A stretch of DNA of 64,000 bases. Origin: RPQJ01 sp963698735 (GTDB taxonomy: Bacteria; Pseudomonadota; Gammaproteobacteria; Steroidobacterales; Steroidobacteraceae). The notes beneath the pieces were generated by a model that saw only the letters and a list, made by a program, of their open reading frames with translations, was not told the DNA's origin and searched no databases. The stretch spans positions 186,001 through 250,000 of the forward strand of contig CAVOSA010000032.1 of NCBI GenBank assembly GCA_963698735.1, given 5' to 3'. Made by a program: the position numbers and the translations under genes. Every line of letters begins with the position of its first letter. Position 1 is the first letter of the stretch. Of the stretch, positions 57,095 through 64,000 are shown one piece after another.

Positions 57095-57919
57095 TTAACC
57101 GAACAAACGTCGCAGCCGGTCGACGACCCCGCGCTGTGCCGGGAACGCGTCGAGCACCCGGACCAGCACTACCGAGACGTTGTCCCGGCCCCCATTGTCG
57201 TTGCTGAGCAGCACCAGCTGCTTGGCAAGGGTCTCAAGATTAGCACCAAAGGTGTTGATCGTTAACTGAATGTCGTCGTCCTCGACCATGTCGGACAGGC
57301 CGTCCGAGCAAAGCAGGTAGAGGTCGTCCTTGTCCGCCGGGATTTCGCGGATCTCGACGTCGACGGTCGGCTCCACGCCCAGTGCACGCGTCACATAATT
57401 CTTCGACGAGGCACGCTGCGCCTCCTCAGGAGTGTAGAACCCCCGGGCGACGAGTTCCTGCAGCAGCGAATGGTCCTGGGTGACCTGCTCGAGCTTGCCG
57501 TCCCGGCACCGGTACATGCGCGAATCGCCGACGTGCGCGATCGTGAGCTTGTCGTCATAGAACAGCCCGGCGACGACGGTCGTGCCCATGCCCTCGCAGT
57601 TCGACTGCGTCTTCGCCGTCTGGTAGATCACCTTGTTCGCGCGCTGGATGGCGTCACGCAACAGGATGCCGGACCGGCTGAGTCCGCTGGCTTCGTCGCG
57701 CTGCGAGAGGTCCTCGCGATCCACGCCCTCCTTGATCAGCGTCAGGCAGGTGCGTACCGCAATGCCGCTGGCCACTTCGCCGGCTTTGTAGCCGCCCATG
57801 CCGTCGGCAAGCACGACCAGCCCGATGTCACCGTCGGTGCCGATCGTGTCCTCGTTGTGCTCGCGTACCTGGCCGGTGTCGGTTGCGCCGACGCAGCGGA
57901 ATTTTCCCTTCAGGCGCAT
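57095..57919 (-). CDS. PP2C-type Ser/Thr protein phosphatase
   Basis: A 274-residue metal-dependent phosphatase. The metal-binding motifs are intact: GATDTGQVREHNEDTIG, VVLADGMGGYKAGEVAS, GMGTTVVAGL, IAHVGDSRMYRCRDG, LLCSDGLSDMV and GGRDNVSVVLVRV. No TM or extra domain. It lies between the kinase and FHA genes with 7 and 18 bp spacing, and so is the presumed counterpart of that kinase. Confidence 0.95.
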   Translation of the reverse strand: MRLKGKFRCVGATDTGQVREHNEDTIGTDGDIGLVVLADGMGGYKAGEVASGIAVRTCLTLIKEGVDREDLSQRDEASGLSRSGILLRDAIQRANKVIYQTAKTQSNCEGMGTTVVAGLFYDDKLTIAHVGDSRMYRCRDGKLEQVTQDHSLLQELVARGFYTPEEAQRASSKNYVTRALGVEPTVDVEIREIPADKDDLYLLCSDGLSDMVEDDDIQLTINTFGANLETLAKQLVLLSNDNGGRDNVSVVLVRVLDAFPAQRGVVDRLRRLFG

Positions 57920-57926
57920 CGCGAGC

Positions 57927-58838
57927 TCAGCGCTTGCCGGGCGAGTTCAGGTCGCGCAGGGCCTGCGCCAGGCTGGCGCCAGTGTCATAGCGGTCGGCCG
58001 GTTCCTTGGCGAGCGCGCGGTCGAAGAAGGCGTCGAGCCCCGGCGTCAGCACAGGATTGATCGCGCAGACGCGCGGGTGCGGCTCCTGGGCAATCTTCAT
58101 CATGAGTCCGGGCATGGTGTCGGCGCGGAACGGCAACTGGCCGGTCAGCATCTGGAACAGCGAGACGGCGAGCGAGAACAGGTCGGAACGGCCCGTCACT
58201 GGACGTCCCTGCAACTGCTCGGGCGACATGAACGACGGCGTGCCGAACACCACGCCCGTGCGCGTCCGGTTCGAGTCGGTCAGCCTGGCGATGCCGAAGT
58301 CCGTGATCTTGAGTTCCCCGCTTGGCGCGTCGAACATGATATTGGCGGGCTTGATGTCCCGGTGCACGACCTGATTCTGGTGTGCATAGTGCAACGCGTC
58401 AGCGAGGCGCGCCACGATTTCGATCGCGATGGCCGGCGGCAGCAGACGTCCCGGGCTCGTGTACTCGACGAGGTGCTGTCCGCGCAGCAGCTCCATGGCG
58501 ATGTAGGCCGTGCCGTTGTCCTCGCCCGCGTCGTAGATCGTGACGATGTGAGGGTGCGAAAGGCGGCCGGCCGTCTCCGCCTCGCGGAAGAAGCTGGCGC
58601 GTGCCTGCTCCAGGTCCTCGGGCTCGAACTCATCGGCCAGGGGGATGGCCTTCAACGCCACTTCGCGGTTGATGCGAGGGTCGCGGCCACGATAGACCAC
58701 GCCCATCGCGCCCTTGCCGAGTTCGTGGATCAACTCATAGCGGCCGAGGCGTGCGGGCATGGCGGTCCGTGGCGGGGCCTTGCGGCCGCTGCCACCCGTG
58801 GAGTTCGCCGCCAGCGTGGGTTCGGGTTGACTGCTCAT
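57927..58838 (-). CDS. soluble Ser/Thr protein kinase (Hanks type)
   Basis: A 303-residue PknB-like kinase without TM or sensor domain. After a 30-residue Pro/Ala/Gly leader come LGKGAMGVVYRG (P-loop), VALKAIPL (ATP lysine), VVHRDIKPANIMFD (catalytic loop), ITDFGIAR (DFG), a TRTGVVFGTPSFMSPEQ activation segment and SDLFSLAVSLFQMLTG. The RD motif suggests activation-loop phosphorylation. ATG 58838 is the natural start; the frame runs further upstream opposite radA without support. First gene of the kinase-phosphatase-FHA operon, divergent from radA. Confidence 0.94.
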   Translation of the reverse strand: MSSQPEPTLAANSTGGSGRKAPPRTAMPARLGRYELIHELGKGAMGVVYRGRDPRINREVALKAIPLADEFEPEDLEQARASFFREAETAGRLSHPHIVTIYDAGEDNGTAYIAMELLRGQHLVEYTSPGRLLPPAIAIEIVARLADALHYAHQNQVVHRDIKPANIMFDAPSGELKITDFGIARLTDSNRTRTGVVFGTPSFMSPEQLQGRPVTGRSDLFSLAVSLFQMLTGQLPFRADTMPGLMMKIAQEPHPRVCAINPVLTPGLDAFFDRALAKEPADRYDTGASLAQALRDLNSPGKR

Positions 58839-58973
58839 GAGTGACCCGAAGTATAGGGCGCGCCCCCGCGGCGGAATTGTCGCCGCCGTCACACTCCGGC
58901 TGCCTCGCCGGGCCGTGCTAGCATCCGCAGCCTTCCCCGGCCCCTGTGCAATCGCCCGAACGGCAGCCCCCGC

Positions 58974-60344
58974 ATGGCACGTCCCAAAACCAGTTACGTC
59001 TGCGGCAACTGCGGCGCGCGCGCGGCCCAATGGCAGGGGCAGTGCCCGGCCTGCGAAGCCTGGAATACGCTCGAGATCGCGGTGTCGTCCATCGCACCTT
59101 CTGGCGGCAGCCGCAACGCTCGGGCCGTGGCAGCCGGCCCGTCCACGAGCCGGACCGTGACGGAGATCGCACAGGAGCGCGACGAGCGCGCGGTCACTGG
59201 CATCGGCGAGCTGGATCGCGTCCTGGGTGGCGGCCTGGTGGCCGGCTCCGTCGTGCTGCTCGGCGGCGATCCCGGTATCGGCAAGTCGACGCTGCTGCTG
59301 CAGGCGGCGGACGCACTCAGCCGCTCGCTGCCGGTGCTCTACGTCTCCGGCGAGGAATCCGTGCGGCAGGTCGCATCGCGCGCGCAGCGGCTCGGCCTCG
59401 ACGCGACCAAGCTGCGGCTGGCCGCCGAAACCCGCGTCGAATCGATCCTGCAGGAGGCCGTGGCGGCGCGGGCGCAGGTGCTGGTGATCGATTCCATCCA
59501 GACGATGCAGACCGAACTCAGCGAGTCGTCCGCGGGTTCGGCCGTGCAGGTGCGTGAATCCGCTGCGCGGCTCGTGCGCTATGCAAAGGAAACGGGCACT
59601 GCGGTGCTGCTGATCGGCCACGTCACCAAGGAAGGGCTGATCGCCGGCCCGCGCATCCTCGAACACATGGTCGACACCGTGTTGTATTTCGAGAGCGACC
59701 CGGCGAGCAGGTTCCGCGTCGTGCGCGCGGTCAAGAACCGCTTCGGCGCGGCGAACGAACTCGGCGTGTTCGCAATGGTGGAGCAGGGCCTGCGCGAGGT
59801 CCGCAATCCTTCCGCCATCTTCCTGTCGCGGCACCCGCAGCCCGTTGCCGGCAGCGTCGTGACCGTGGTGCGCGAAGGCAGCCGGCCGCTGCTCGTCGAA
59901 GTGCAGGCGCTGGTCGACGAGGCGCAGGGCATGAGTCCGCGCCGCGTCGCAGTGGGATTCGAATCGAGCCGGCTTGCGCTGCTACTGGCCGTGCTGCACC
60001 GGCACGGTGGTGTCTCGACCGCCGGGCGCGACGTCTTCGTCAACGTCGTCGGCGGCATTCGCATCGGTGAAACCTCGGCCGATCTTCCAGCCGTGCTCGC
60101 CGTGCTGTCGAGCTTGCGCGATCGTCCAGTCGCGGTCGACACGGTCTGCTTCGGCGAGTTGGGACTCACCGGCGAGATCCGTCCGGTGCCGTTCGGCGAG
60201 GAACGGTTGCGCGAGGCGGCCAAGCTCGGGTTCAAGCGCGCGCTGGTTCCGGCTGCCAACGTGCCGCGCAAGGGTGCCGGCATCGACGACATGCAGGTCG
60301 AAGGCGTCAGCCGGTTGCAGGAAGCGCTCGACAAGGCTTTCTGA
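58974..60344 (+). CDS. radA: DNA repair protein RadA
   Basis: A 456-residue RadA (Sms), a branch-migration helicase. The N-terminal zinc finger is CGNC...CPAC (residues 10-28). The RecA-like core has LLGGDPGIGKSTLLLQ (Walker A, about 95-110), VLVIDSIQTM (Walker B) and the family-specific VKNRFGAANELG motif. The C-terminal Lon-like domain ends in AKLGFKRALVPAANVP. Length is standard. A hairpin-rich gap follows its stop. Confidence 0.96.
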   Translation: MARPKTSYVCGNCGARAAQWQGQCPACEAWNTLEIAVSSIAPSGGSRNARAVAAGPSTSRTVTEIAQERDERAVTGIGELDRVLGGGLVAGSVVLLGGDPGIGKSTLLLQAADALSRSLPVLYVSGEESVRQVASRAQRLGLDATKLRLAAETRVESILQEAVAARAQVLVIDSIQTMQTELSESSAGSAVQVRESAARLVRYAKETGTAVLLIGHVTKEGLIAGPRILEHMVDTVLYFESDPASRFRVVRAVKNRFGAANELGVFAMVEQGLREVRNPSAIFLSRHPQPVAGSVVTVVREGSRPLLVEVQALVDEAQGMSPRRVAVGFESSRLALLLAVLHRHGGVSTAGRDVFVNVVGGIRIGETSADLPAVLAVLSSLRDRPVAVDTVCFGELGLTGEIRPVPFGEERLREAAKLGFKRALVPAANVPRKGAGIDDMQVEGVSRLQEALDKAF

Positions 60345-60435
60345 TTCTTCTCTCGCATTGCGTGCAAGACCAGTTCCTGGCTTCCGACCCGACATGTCCT
60401 GTCGCGATCGGAGATGCAGGCACGCATTGGTGCCA

Positions 60436-60515
60436 CAAGCGGTGGATCCGAAGTCTTTCCCCGAGCTTGGAAAGGCAGACACGCGCTCGGGGAAAGACTT
60501 CGGATCCATCGCTTG
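60436..60515 (+). repeat. conserved-loop hairpin, copy C (31-bp stem)
   Basis: Arms 60436-60466 and 60485-60515 pair at 30 of 31 positions by Watson-Crick, with a G-U wobble at the remaining one. They are separated by TT, the 14-nt core GGAAAGGCAGACAC (60469-60482), and GC. Core orientation is the same as in copy A. It lies about 90 bp after the radA stop. Confidence 0.9.
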
Positions 60516-60530
60516 CGAGACTGCGCCTGA

Positions 60531-60593
60531 GCGACTCGTCGGGCGATGCGGCAAGACCCAAGGCGGGGCAGCATCCCATGCCCGACGACTCGC
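60531..60593 (+). repeat. imperfect hairpin without the shared loop
   Basis: Arms 60531-60544 and 60580-60593 pair at 13 of 14 positions; an inner GATGC/GCATC pair (60545-60549 with 60571-60575) extends the fold. The loop is unrelated to the GGAAAGGCAGACAC core. Confidence 0.6.
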
Positions 60594-60676
60594 ACGTCGC
60601 GCGCAGCCGGTGATCGAAGCACCGCGGCCGGAACCTGCGTTCCGAAGCTCTCAACGCTGCGTGCGCCGTGTCGCCA

Positions 60677-60750
60677 GCGACCGATCCGGCACCTGCCCTC
60701 GAGCGCGTGTCTGCCTTTCCAAGCTCGGGGGCAGGTGCCGGATCGGTCGC
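60677..60750 (-). repeat. conserved-loop hairpin, copy D (28-bp stem)
   Basis: Arms 60677-60704 and 60723-60750 pair at 27 of 28 positions, the exception being a G-U wobble. The loop region is GC, GTGTCTGCCTTTCC (60707-60720), AA: the reverse complement of copy C's loop including its flanking two-base mismatches. Copies C and D also share the innermost CCGAGC/GCTCG stem but differ in the outer 20 or more bp. Confidence 0.9.
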
Positions 60751-60756
60751 CTGCAA

Positions 60757-60786
60757 CCAGAGCGTGACTGCCTTTCCAAGCTCTGG
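60757..60786 (-). repeat. short-stem member of the conserved-loop family, copy E
   Basis: CCAGAGC (60757-60763) and GCTCTGG (60780-60786) form a 7-bp stem around GTGACTGCCTTTCC plus AA: the shared loop with one change (T to A at the fourth base). It starts 7 bp after copy D and lies 48 bp before the end of the CorB-like gene. It may be a degenerate or nascent copy. Confidence 0.75.
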
Positions 60787-60833
60787 GAAAGGCCCCGGAT
60801 CGAACGCCTGCGCGCGGCCCTGAAGGACGAACG

Positions 60834-62120
60834 TCAGCTGGGCTTGTCGAGCTTCGCGACCGCCGGTTGCGTGAGCCGCACCGTCTTCACCGCGTTGTCC
60901 GTCACCTGCAGGATCTCGAGCGAATAGTCGCCGATCCGCAGCCGCTGGCCCGGCGCGGGGATCGTCTCCAGCTGCTCGACGATCAGCCCGTTCAGCGTGC
61001 GCGGACCCGTCGTCGGCAGCGACCAGCCCATCTTGCGGTTGAGCGTACGCACGCTCGCCGAGGCGTTGACCACGAAGTTGTCGTTGCGCTCGCGGTGGAC
61101 GTCCTTGTGCAGGATGCTGGTGTCCGACGTGAACTCGCCGACGATCTCCTCGAGCAGGTCCTCGAGCGTGACGAGCCCCTGCACGTCGCCGTACTCGTCG
61201 ACGATGAACGCGACGCGCCGCCGCTGCCGCTGGAACTGCAGCAGCTGCTGGTTGAGCGACGTGCCTTCCGGCACGTAATACGGCTCGCGCGTCCTGGCGA
61301 GCGCGATCAGTTGCTCGCGGTCGAACTCGCCGCGCACCAGCAGGCGAGCGACCTTCTTCATGTGCAGGATGCCGATCAACGACTCCAGTTCTCCGTCGTA
61401 CACGGGAATCCGCGTGTGCCGGCACTCGCGGATCTGCTCGACGATGTCGTCCCAGTCGTCCTTGAGGTTGATGCCGTAGATTTCGTTGCGCGGCACCATG
61501 ATGTCGTCGACCGTGATCTTCTCGAGGTCGAGGATGCTCATCAGCATGCGCTGGTGGCGGTGCGGAATGACCGTGCTTGCTTCGGCCACGACGGTGCGCA
61601 GCTCCTCGCTGCTGAGCGTCGTGCGGCTGGCTTCCTCGCGGTTCACGCCCAGCACGCGCAGCACTCCGTTCGCGAGCAGGTTGGTCACCCAGACGATCGG
61701 ATACAGGACCTTGAGCAGGACGCTGTAGATCACCGCGGCCGGCAGTGCGATGCGTTCCGGGTAAAGTGCACCGAAGGTCTTGGGTGCGACCTCGCCGAAG
61801 AGGATCAGCACGACGGTAAAGACGCCGACAGCGATCGCGGCGAGCGATTCGCCGCCGATCGACAGCGCGATCACGGTGACGATGGCCGCGGCGGCCGAGT
61901 TCACGAAGTTGTTGCAGATCAGGATCATCCCGATCAGCCGGTCAGGCCGTTCGAGCAGCTGCTCGGCGAGCTTCGCGGACTTGCTGCCCTCGCGCGCGAG
62001 GTGCCGCAACCGGTAGCGGTTGACGCTCATCAGCGCCGTCTCCGTGCCGGAGAAAAACGCGGAGAGGAGGACGGCGGCGACGAGGCAGATGGCCAGCGTG
62101 GATAAGGGTATGTCACCCAC
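60834..62120 (-). CDS. HlyC/CorC-family protein with CNNM and CBS domains (CorB/YfjD-like)
   Basis: A 428-residue membrane protein. The N-terminal CNNM/DUF21 domain (about 1-190) has four hydrophobic segments with FFSGTETALMSVNRYRLRHLA and LILFGEVAPKTFGALYPERIAL. Then come two CBS repeats (about 205-335, VDDIMVPRNEIYGI and IVDEYGDVQGLVTLEDLLEEIVGE) and a C-terminal CorC_HlyC domain (RERNDNFVVNASASVRTLNRKMG). The family is linked to magnesium/cobalt efflux or homeostasis; transport activity is inferred. It is 6 bp downstream of the CcsA-like gene. Its 3' end faces the hairpin-rich gap. Confidence 0.92.
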   Translation of the reverse strand: MGDIPLSTLAICLVAAVLLSAFFSGTETALMSVNRYRLRHLAREGSKSAKLAEQLLERPDRLIGMILICNNFVNSAAAAIVTVIALSIGGESLAAIAVGVFTVVLILFGEVAPKTFGALYPERIALPAAVIYSVLLKVLYPIVWVTNLLANGVLRVLGVNREEASRTTLSSEELRTVVAEASTVIPHRHQRMLMSILDLEKITVDDIMVPRNEIYGINLKDDWDDIVEQIRECRHTRIPVYDGELESLIGILHMKKVARLLVRGEFDREQLIALARTREPYYVPEGTSLNQQLLQFQRQRRRVAFIVDEYGDVQGLVTLEDLLEEIVGEFTSDTSILHKDVHRERNDNFVVNASASVRTLNRKMGWSLPTTGPRTLNGLIVEQLETIPAPGQRLRIGDYSLEILQVTDNAVKTVRLTQPAVAKLDKPS

Positions 62121-62126
62121 TGCCGC

Positions 62127-62948
62127 TCAGCCCCAGTGCTTGCCGAGGATGTTCTCGAGGATCAGCTTGCTGCCGAAGTACGACAGCCCGAGCAGGATGT
62201 AGCCCGCGAACGTCCAGCGCAGCGCCTTGCGGCCACGCCAGCCGAACCTGAAGCGGCCGAGCAGCAGCACGCCGAACACGATCCACGCGACGATCGCCAG
62301 CGCGACCTTGTGCACGAGGTGCTGTGCGAACAGGTCCTGAACGAAGAAACCGCCGGTCACCAGCGCCAGCGTGAGCACGGCGAAGCCAGCGAGGATGCTC
62401 TGGAAACAGCCGGATTCGAGCGACTCGATCGGCGTCAGGATCTTGAGCCAGCCGAGCGGTTGCCGGCTGCGGAGCCGCCGGTCGACGACGACCTGCGCGA
62501 TGGCGAGAGCCATGCCGATCGTCAGGAACGCGAACGCGGTCGTTGCCATGGCGACGTGGAACGCGAGTTCCCAGCCCGGTTGACCGATCGAGAATCGCCG
62601 CGCGCCTTCCGAGAAGGCCGCTTCGAGCGCGGCCGCGATCAGGAGCAGCAGCGCCGCCATGCCGCGGCGGCCGGGACGCAGCGCCATGAGCACGGCAGTG
62701 ATGGCGATCGTGAGACCGACGAGTGCGAGCGTGTCGCCCAGCGACAGCGCGGAGCCGGGCGCCAGGTGCCTTTCCTGCATCAGCGCGGCCGCGTGCACGA
62801 CGGTGCCGACGGCGGCAATGGCGACCGCGGCGATCCGGCCGCCCCGGCCGCGTGCGGAGAACGGTTCGCTGCGCTGCTGGTACGTGGCGGTGGCAAGCCA
62901 GAGGGCTCCAATCACGTAGCAGGCGACGGCAATCAGTGGCAGCAGCAA
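62127..62948 (-). CDS. CcsA/YpjD-type cytochrome c assembly membrane protein
   Basis: A 273-residue protein with eight predicted TM helices of the CcsA/HemX-like family. The tryptophan-rich motif of true CcmC/CcsA is weak, but paired histidines are visible: HAAALMQERHLAP near residues 52-64, LAFHVAMATTAF and HLVHKVALAIVAW. Position divergent from ffh and upstream of the corB-like gene is the usual YpjD locus in gammaproteobacteria. Heme-handling is inferred; the family's real function in this locus is not settled. Confidence 0.85.
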   Translation of the reverse strand: MLLPLIAVACYVIGALWLATATYQQRSEPFSARGRGGRIAAVAIAAVGTVVHAAALMQERHLAPGSALSLGDTLALVGLTIAITAVLMALRPGRRGMAALLLLIAAALEAAFSEGARRFSIGQPGWELAFHVAMATTAFAFLTIGMALAIAQVVVDRRLRSRQPLGWLKILTPIESLESGCFQSILAGFAVLTLALVTGGFFVQDLFAQHLVHKVALAIVAWIVFGVLLLGRFRFGWRGRKALRWTFAGYILLGLSYFGSKLILENILGKHWG

Positions 62949-63038
62949 GCGCAGGGCCCAGCGTGGCTAAGTACGCCGAGCATGATGCCATGGACCCGGC
63001 AGGCTGAGGAGGACGGCAAACCAACCCCTGACCCGCAC

Positions 63039-63044
63039 TATAAT
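63039..63044 (+). promoter_or_regulatory. candidate -10 element of ffh
   Basis: A perfect TATAAT lies 56 bp before the GTG start of ffh in the divergent gap between the CcsA-like gene and ffh. No convincing -35 is present. Confidence 0.45.
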
Positions 63045-63100
63045 CGCGCACTCCCATGCCGGCCCCCGGGCCGGCGGCTCCCGACCGAGGTTCCCTGGCC

Positions 63101-64000
63101 GTGTTCGACAAGCTTTCCGCCCGCCTGGCGTCCGTCGTCGAAGGACTGCGTGGCCGTGGCCGCCTGACCGAGGAGAACATCACCGACACGCTGCGGCAGG
63201 TCCGCATGGCCCTGCTCGAGGCAGACGTCGCCTTGCCGGTGGTCAAGACCTTCATCGACGGCGTGAAGACACGCGTCGTCGGCCAGGAGGTCCACAAGAG
63301 CCTCACGCCCGGCCAGGCGCTGATCAAGGTCATCCATGACGAACTCGTCCAGGTGATGGGCGAGGGTGCGCGACCGCTCAACCTGCGCACGCAGCCGCCC
63401 GCGATCGTGCTGCTCGCCGGCCTGCAGGGCGCCGGCAAGACCACGACCGCCGCCAAGCTCGCGCTGTGGCTCAAGAATCGCGAGAAGAAGCGTGTACTGC
63501 TGGTGTCGACCGACGTACGGCGCCCGGCGGCGCTGCTGCAACTCGAGCGCCTGGGCCAGCAACTGGACATCGACGTGGCTCCTGCGAGCCCGACGCAGGC
63601 ACCGCTCAGGATCGCGCTGGACGCGCTTGCGGAGGCCCGCCGCGGCGTCTACGACGTGCTGCTGGTCGATACCGCGGGGCGCCTGCACGTCGACGAGGAG
63701 ATGATGGCGGAAGTGCGTGAACTTGCCGTCGCGCTCAAGCCAATTGAGACACTGTTTGTCGTGGACAGCATGGCCGGCCAGGACGCGGTCAATGCCGCGC
63801 GTGCCTTCGGTACGACGCTCGACCTGACCGGCGTTGTGCTGACCAAGGCGGACGGCGACGCGCGTGGCGGCGTGGCGCTCTCGGTTCGGCAGATCACGGG
63901 CCAGCCGATCCTGTTCGTCGGCACCGGCGAAAAGCCCGATGCGCTGGAGGCGTTCCAGCCGGACCGCATGGCCTCACGCATCCTCGGCATGGGCGACGTG
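63101..64000 (+). CDS. ffh: signal recognition particle protein Ffh, N-terminal part (cut by window end)
   Basis: The first 300 residues of the SRP GTPase, which targets nascent membrane proteins to FtsY and the translocon. The N domain starts VFDKLSARLASVVEGLRGRGRLTEENI (GTG 63101). The G domain has LLAGLQGAGKTTTAAKLA (G1, about residues 105-122), VSTDVRRPAALLQL (insertion-box region), LLVDTAGRLHVDEEMM (G3) and TKADGDARGGVALS (G4). The methionine-rich M domain that binds 4.5S RNA and signal sequences lies beyond the window. Nothing abnormal in the visible part. Confidence 0.96.
   Translation, partial: MFDKLSARLASVVEGLRGRGRLTEENITDTLRQVRMALLEADVALPVVKTFIDGVKTRVVGQEVHKSLTPGQALIKVIHDELVQVMGEGARPLNLRTQPPAIVLLAGLQGAGKTTTAAKLALWLKNREKKRVLLVSTDVRRPAALLQLERLGQQLDIDVAPASPTQAPLRIALDALAEARRGVYDVLLVDTAGRLHVDEEMMAEVRELAVALKPIETLFVVDSMAGQDAVNAARAFGTTLDLTGVVLTKADGDARGGVALSVRQITGQPILFVGTGEKPDALEAFQPDRMASRILGMGDV

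Larger units (their letters stand above)
60345..60833. other. second hairpin-rich convergent intergenic region, no gene
   Basis: This 489-bp gap separates radA from the convergent CorB-like gene. No gene is supportable. It holds two long conserved-loop hairpins (60436-60515, 60677-60750), one short-stem member (60757-60786) and an unrelated 14-bp imperfect hairpin (60531-60593). The loop core is identical to that of the two hairpins at 1921-2362, some 58 kb away. Confidence 0.8.

Noticed and set aside
60307..61425. Open frame crossing the second hairpin island on the minus strand
   Set aside because: It continues antisense-frame into the CorB-like gene, and its repeated ELGKA-type peptides are just the translated hairpin repeats.

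Overview
The window is a high-GC (roughly two thirds G+C) chromosomal segment of a gammaproteobacterium. Gene content and order point to the Xanthomonadales / Nevskiales / Steroidobacterales side of the class: lptF-lptG; pcnB-folK-deoxynucleoside kinase-panB-panC; nnr-tsaE-amiC-mutL-miaA-hfq-hflX-hflK-hflC-DUF2065-purA; rnr-rlmB-rpsF-rpsR-rplI-dnaB-alr; radA; ffh. This placement is inferred from synteny and family content; there is no rRNA in the window. Two tRNA genes are present: Glu (anticodon CTC) and Leu (anticodon CAG).

Layout. 1-6.2 kb: the end of the LPS-export permease genes lptF/lptG, a hairpin-rich gap, a minus-strand SbtA-type transporter / PII-like / RDD operon, a convergent cytochrome b561-like and cytochrome c' pair, and an unrecognised protein. 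6.4-10.9 kb: a DUF6502 gene with an AT-rich palindrome at its start, followed by two DUF5666 lipoproteins, the second fused to a PKD-like domain and a c-type heme domain. 10.9-25.8 kb: accessory material. It holds an oligopeptide-binding lipoprotein, a TIR-TM-TPR protein, a secreted C-type-lectin-like protein, an NRAMP-like transporter, a SLOG-sensor plus multi-TM (SLATT-like) protein, an LssY-C protein, a frame-disrupted phospholipase D-like lipoprotein, a Tat-exported GH109-type oxidoreductase/glycosidase and an M20 peptidase. 25.9-43.2 kb: housekeeping genes for RNA polyadenylation, folate and pantothenate synthesis, queuosine, metabolite repair, t6A, cell-wall amidase, mismatch repair, tRNA modification, Hfq, HflX/K/C and PurA. 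43.2-48.2 kb: an acyl-CoA dehydrogenase broken by three frameshifts, malate synthase G, an enoyl-CoA hydratase with an abnormal tail, and tRNA-Leu. 48.3-64 kb: RNase R, rRNA methyltransferase, S6/S18/L9, replicative helicase, alanine racemase, a kinase-phosphatase-FHA signalling trio, RadA, a CorB-like protein, a CcsA-like protein and the start of ffh.

Most unusual signal. Both large gaps without genes (1823-2365 and 60345-60833) lie between convergent genes. They hold long, nearly perfect hairpins whose loops are the same 14 nt (GGAAAGGCAGACAC, or its complement) while the stem arms (24-31 bp) differ from copy to copy. Conserved loop with variable stem is the reverse of ordinary REP elements. 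I see four full copies and one short-stemmed copy.

A second theme is a possible conflict/signalling neighbourhood at 12.6-23 kb (TIR-TM-TPR, SLOG-SLATT-like, PLD). No transposase, integrase, CRISPR array or prophage gene was seen.
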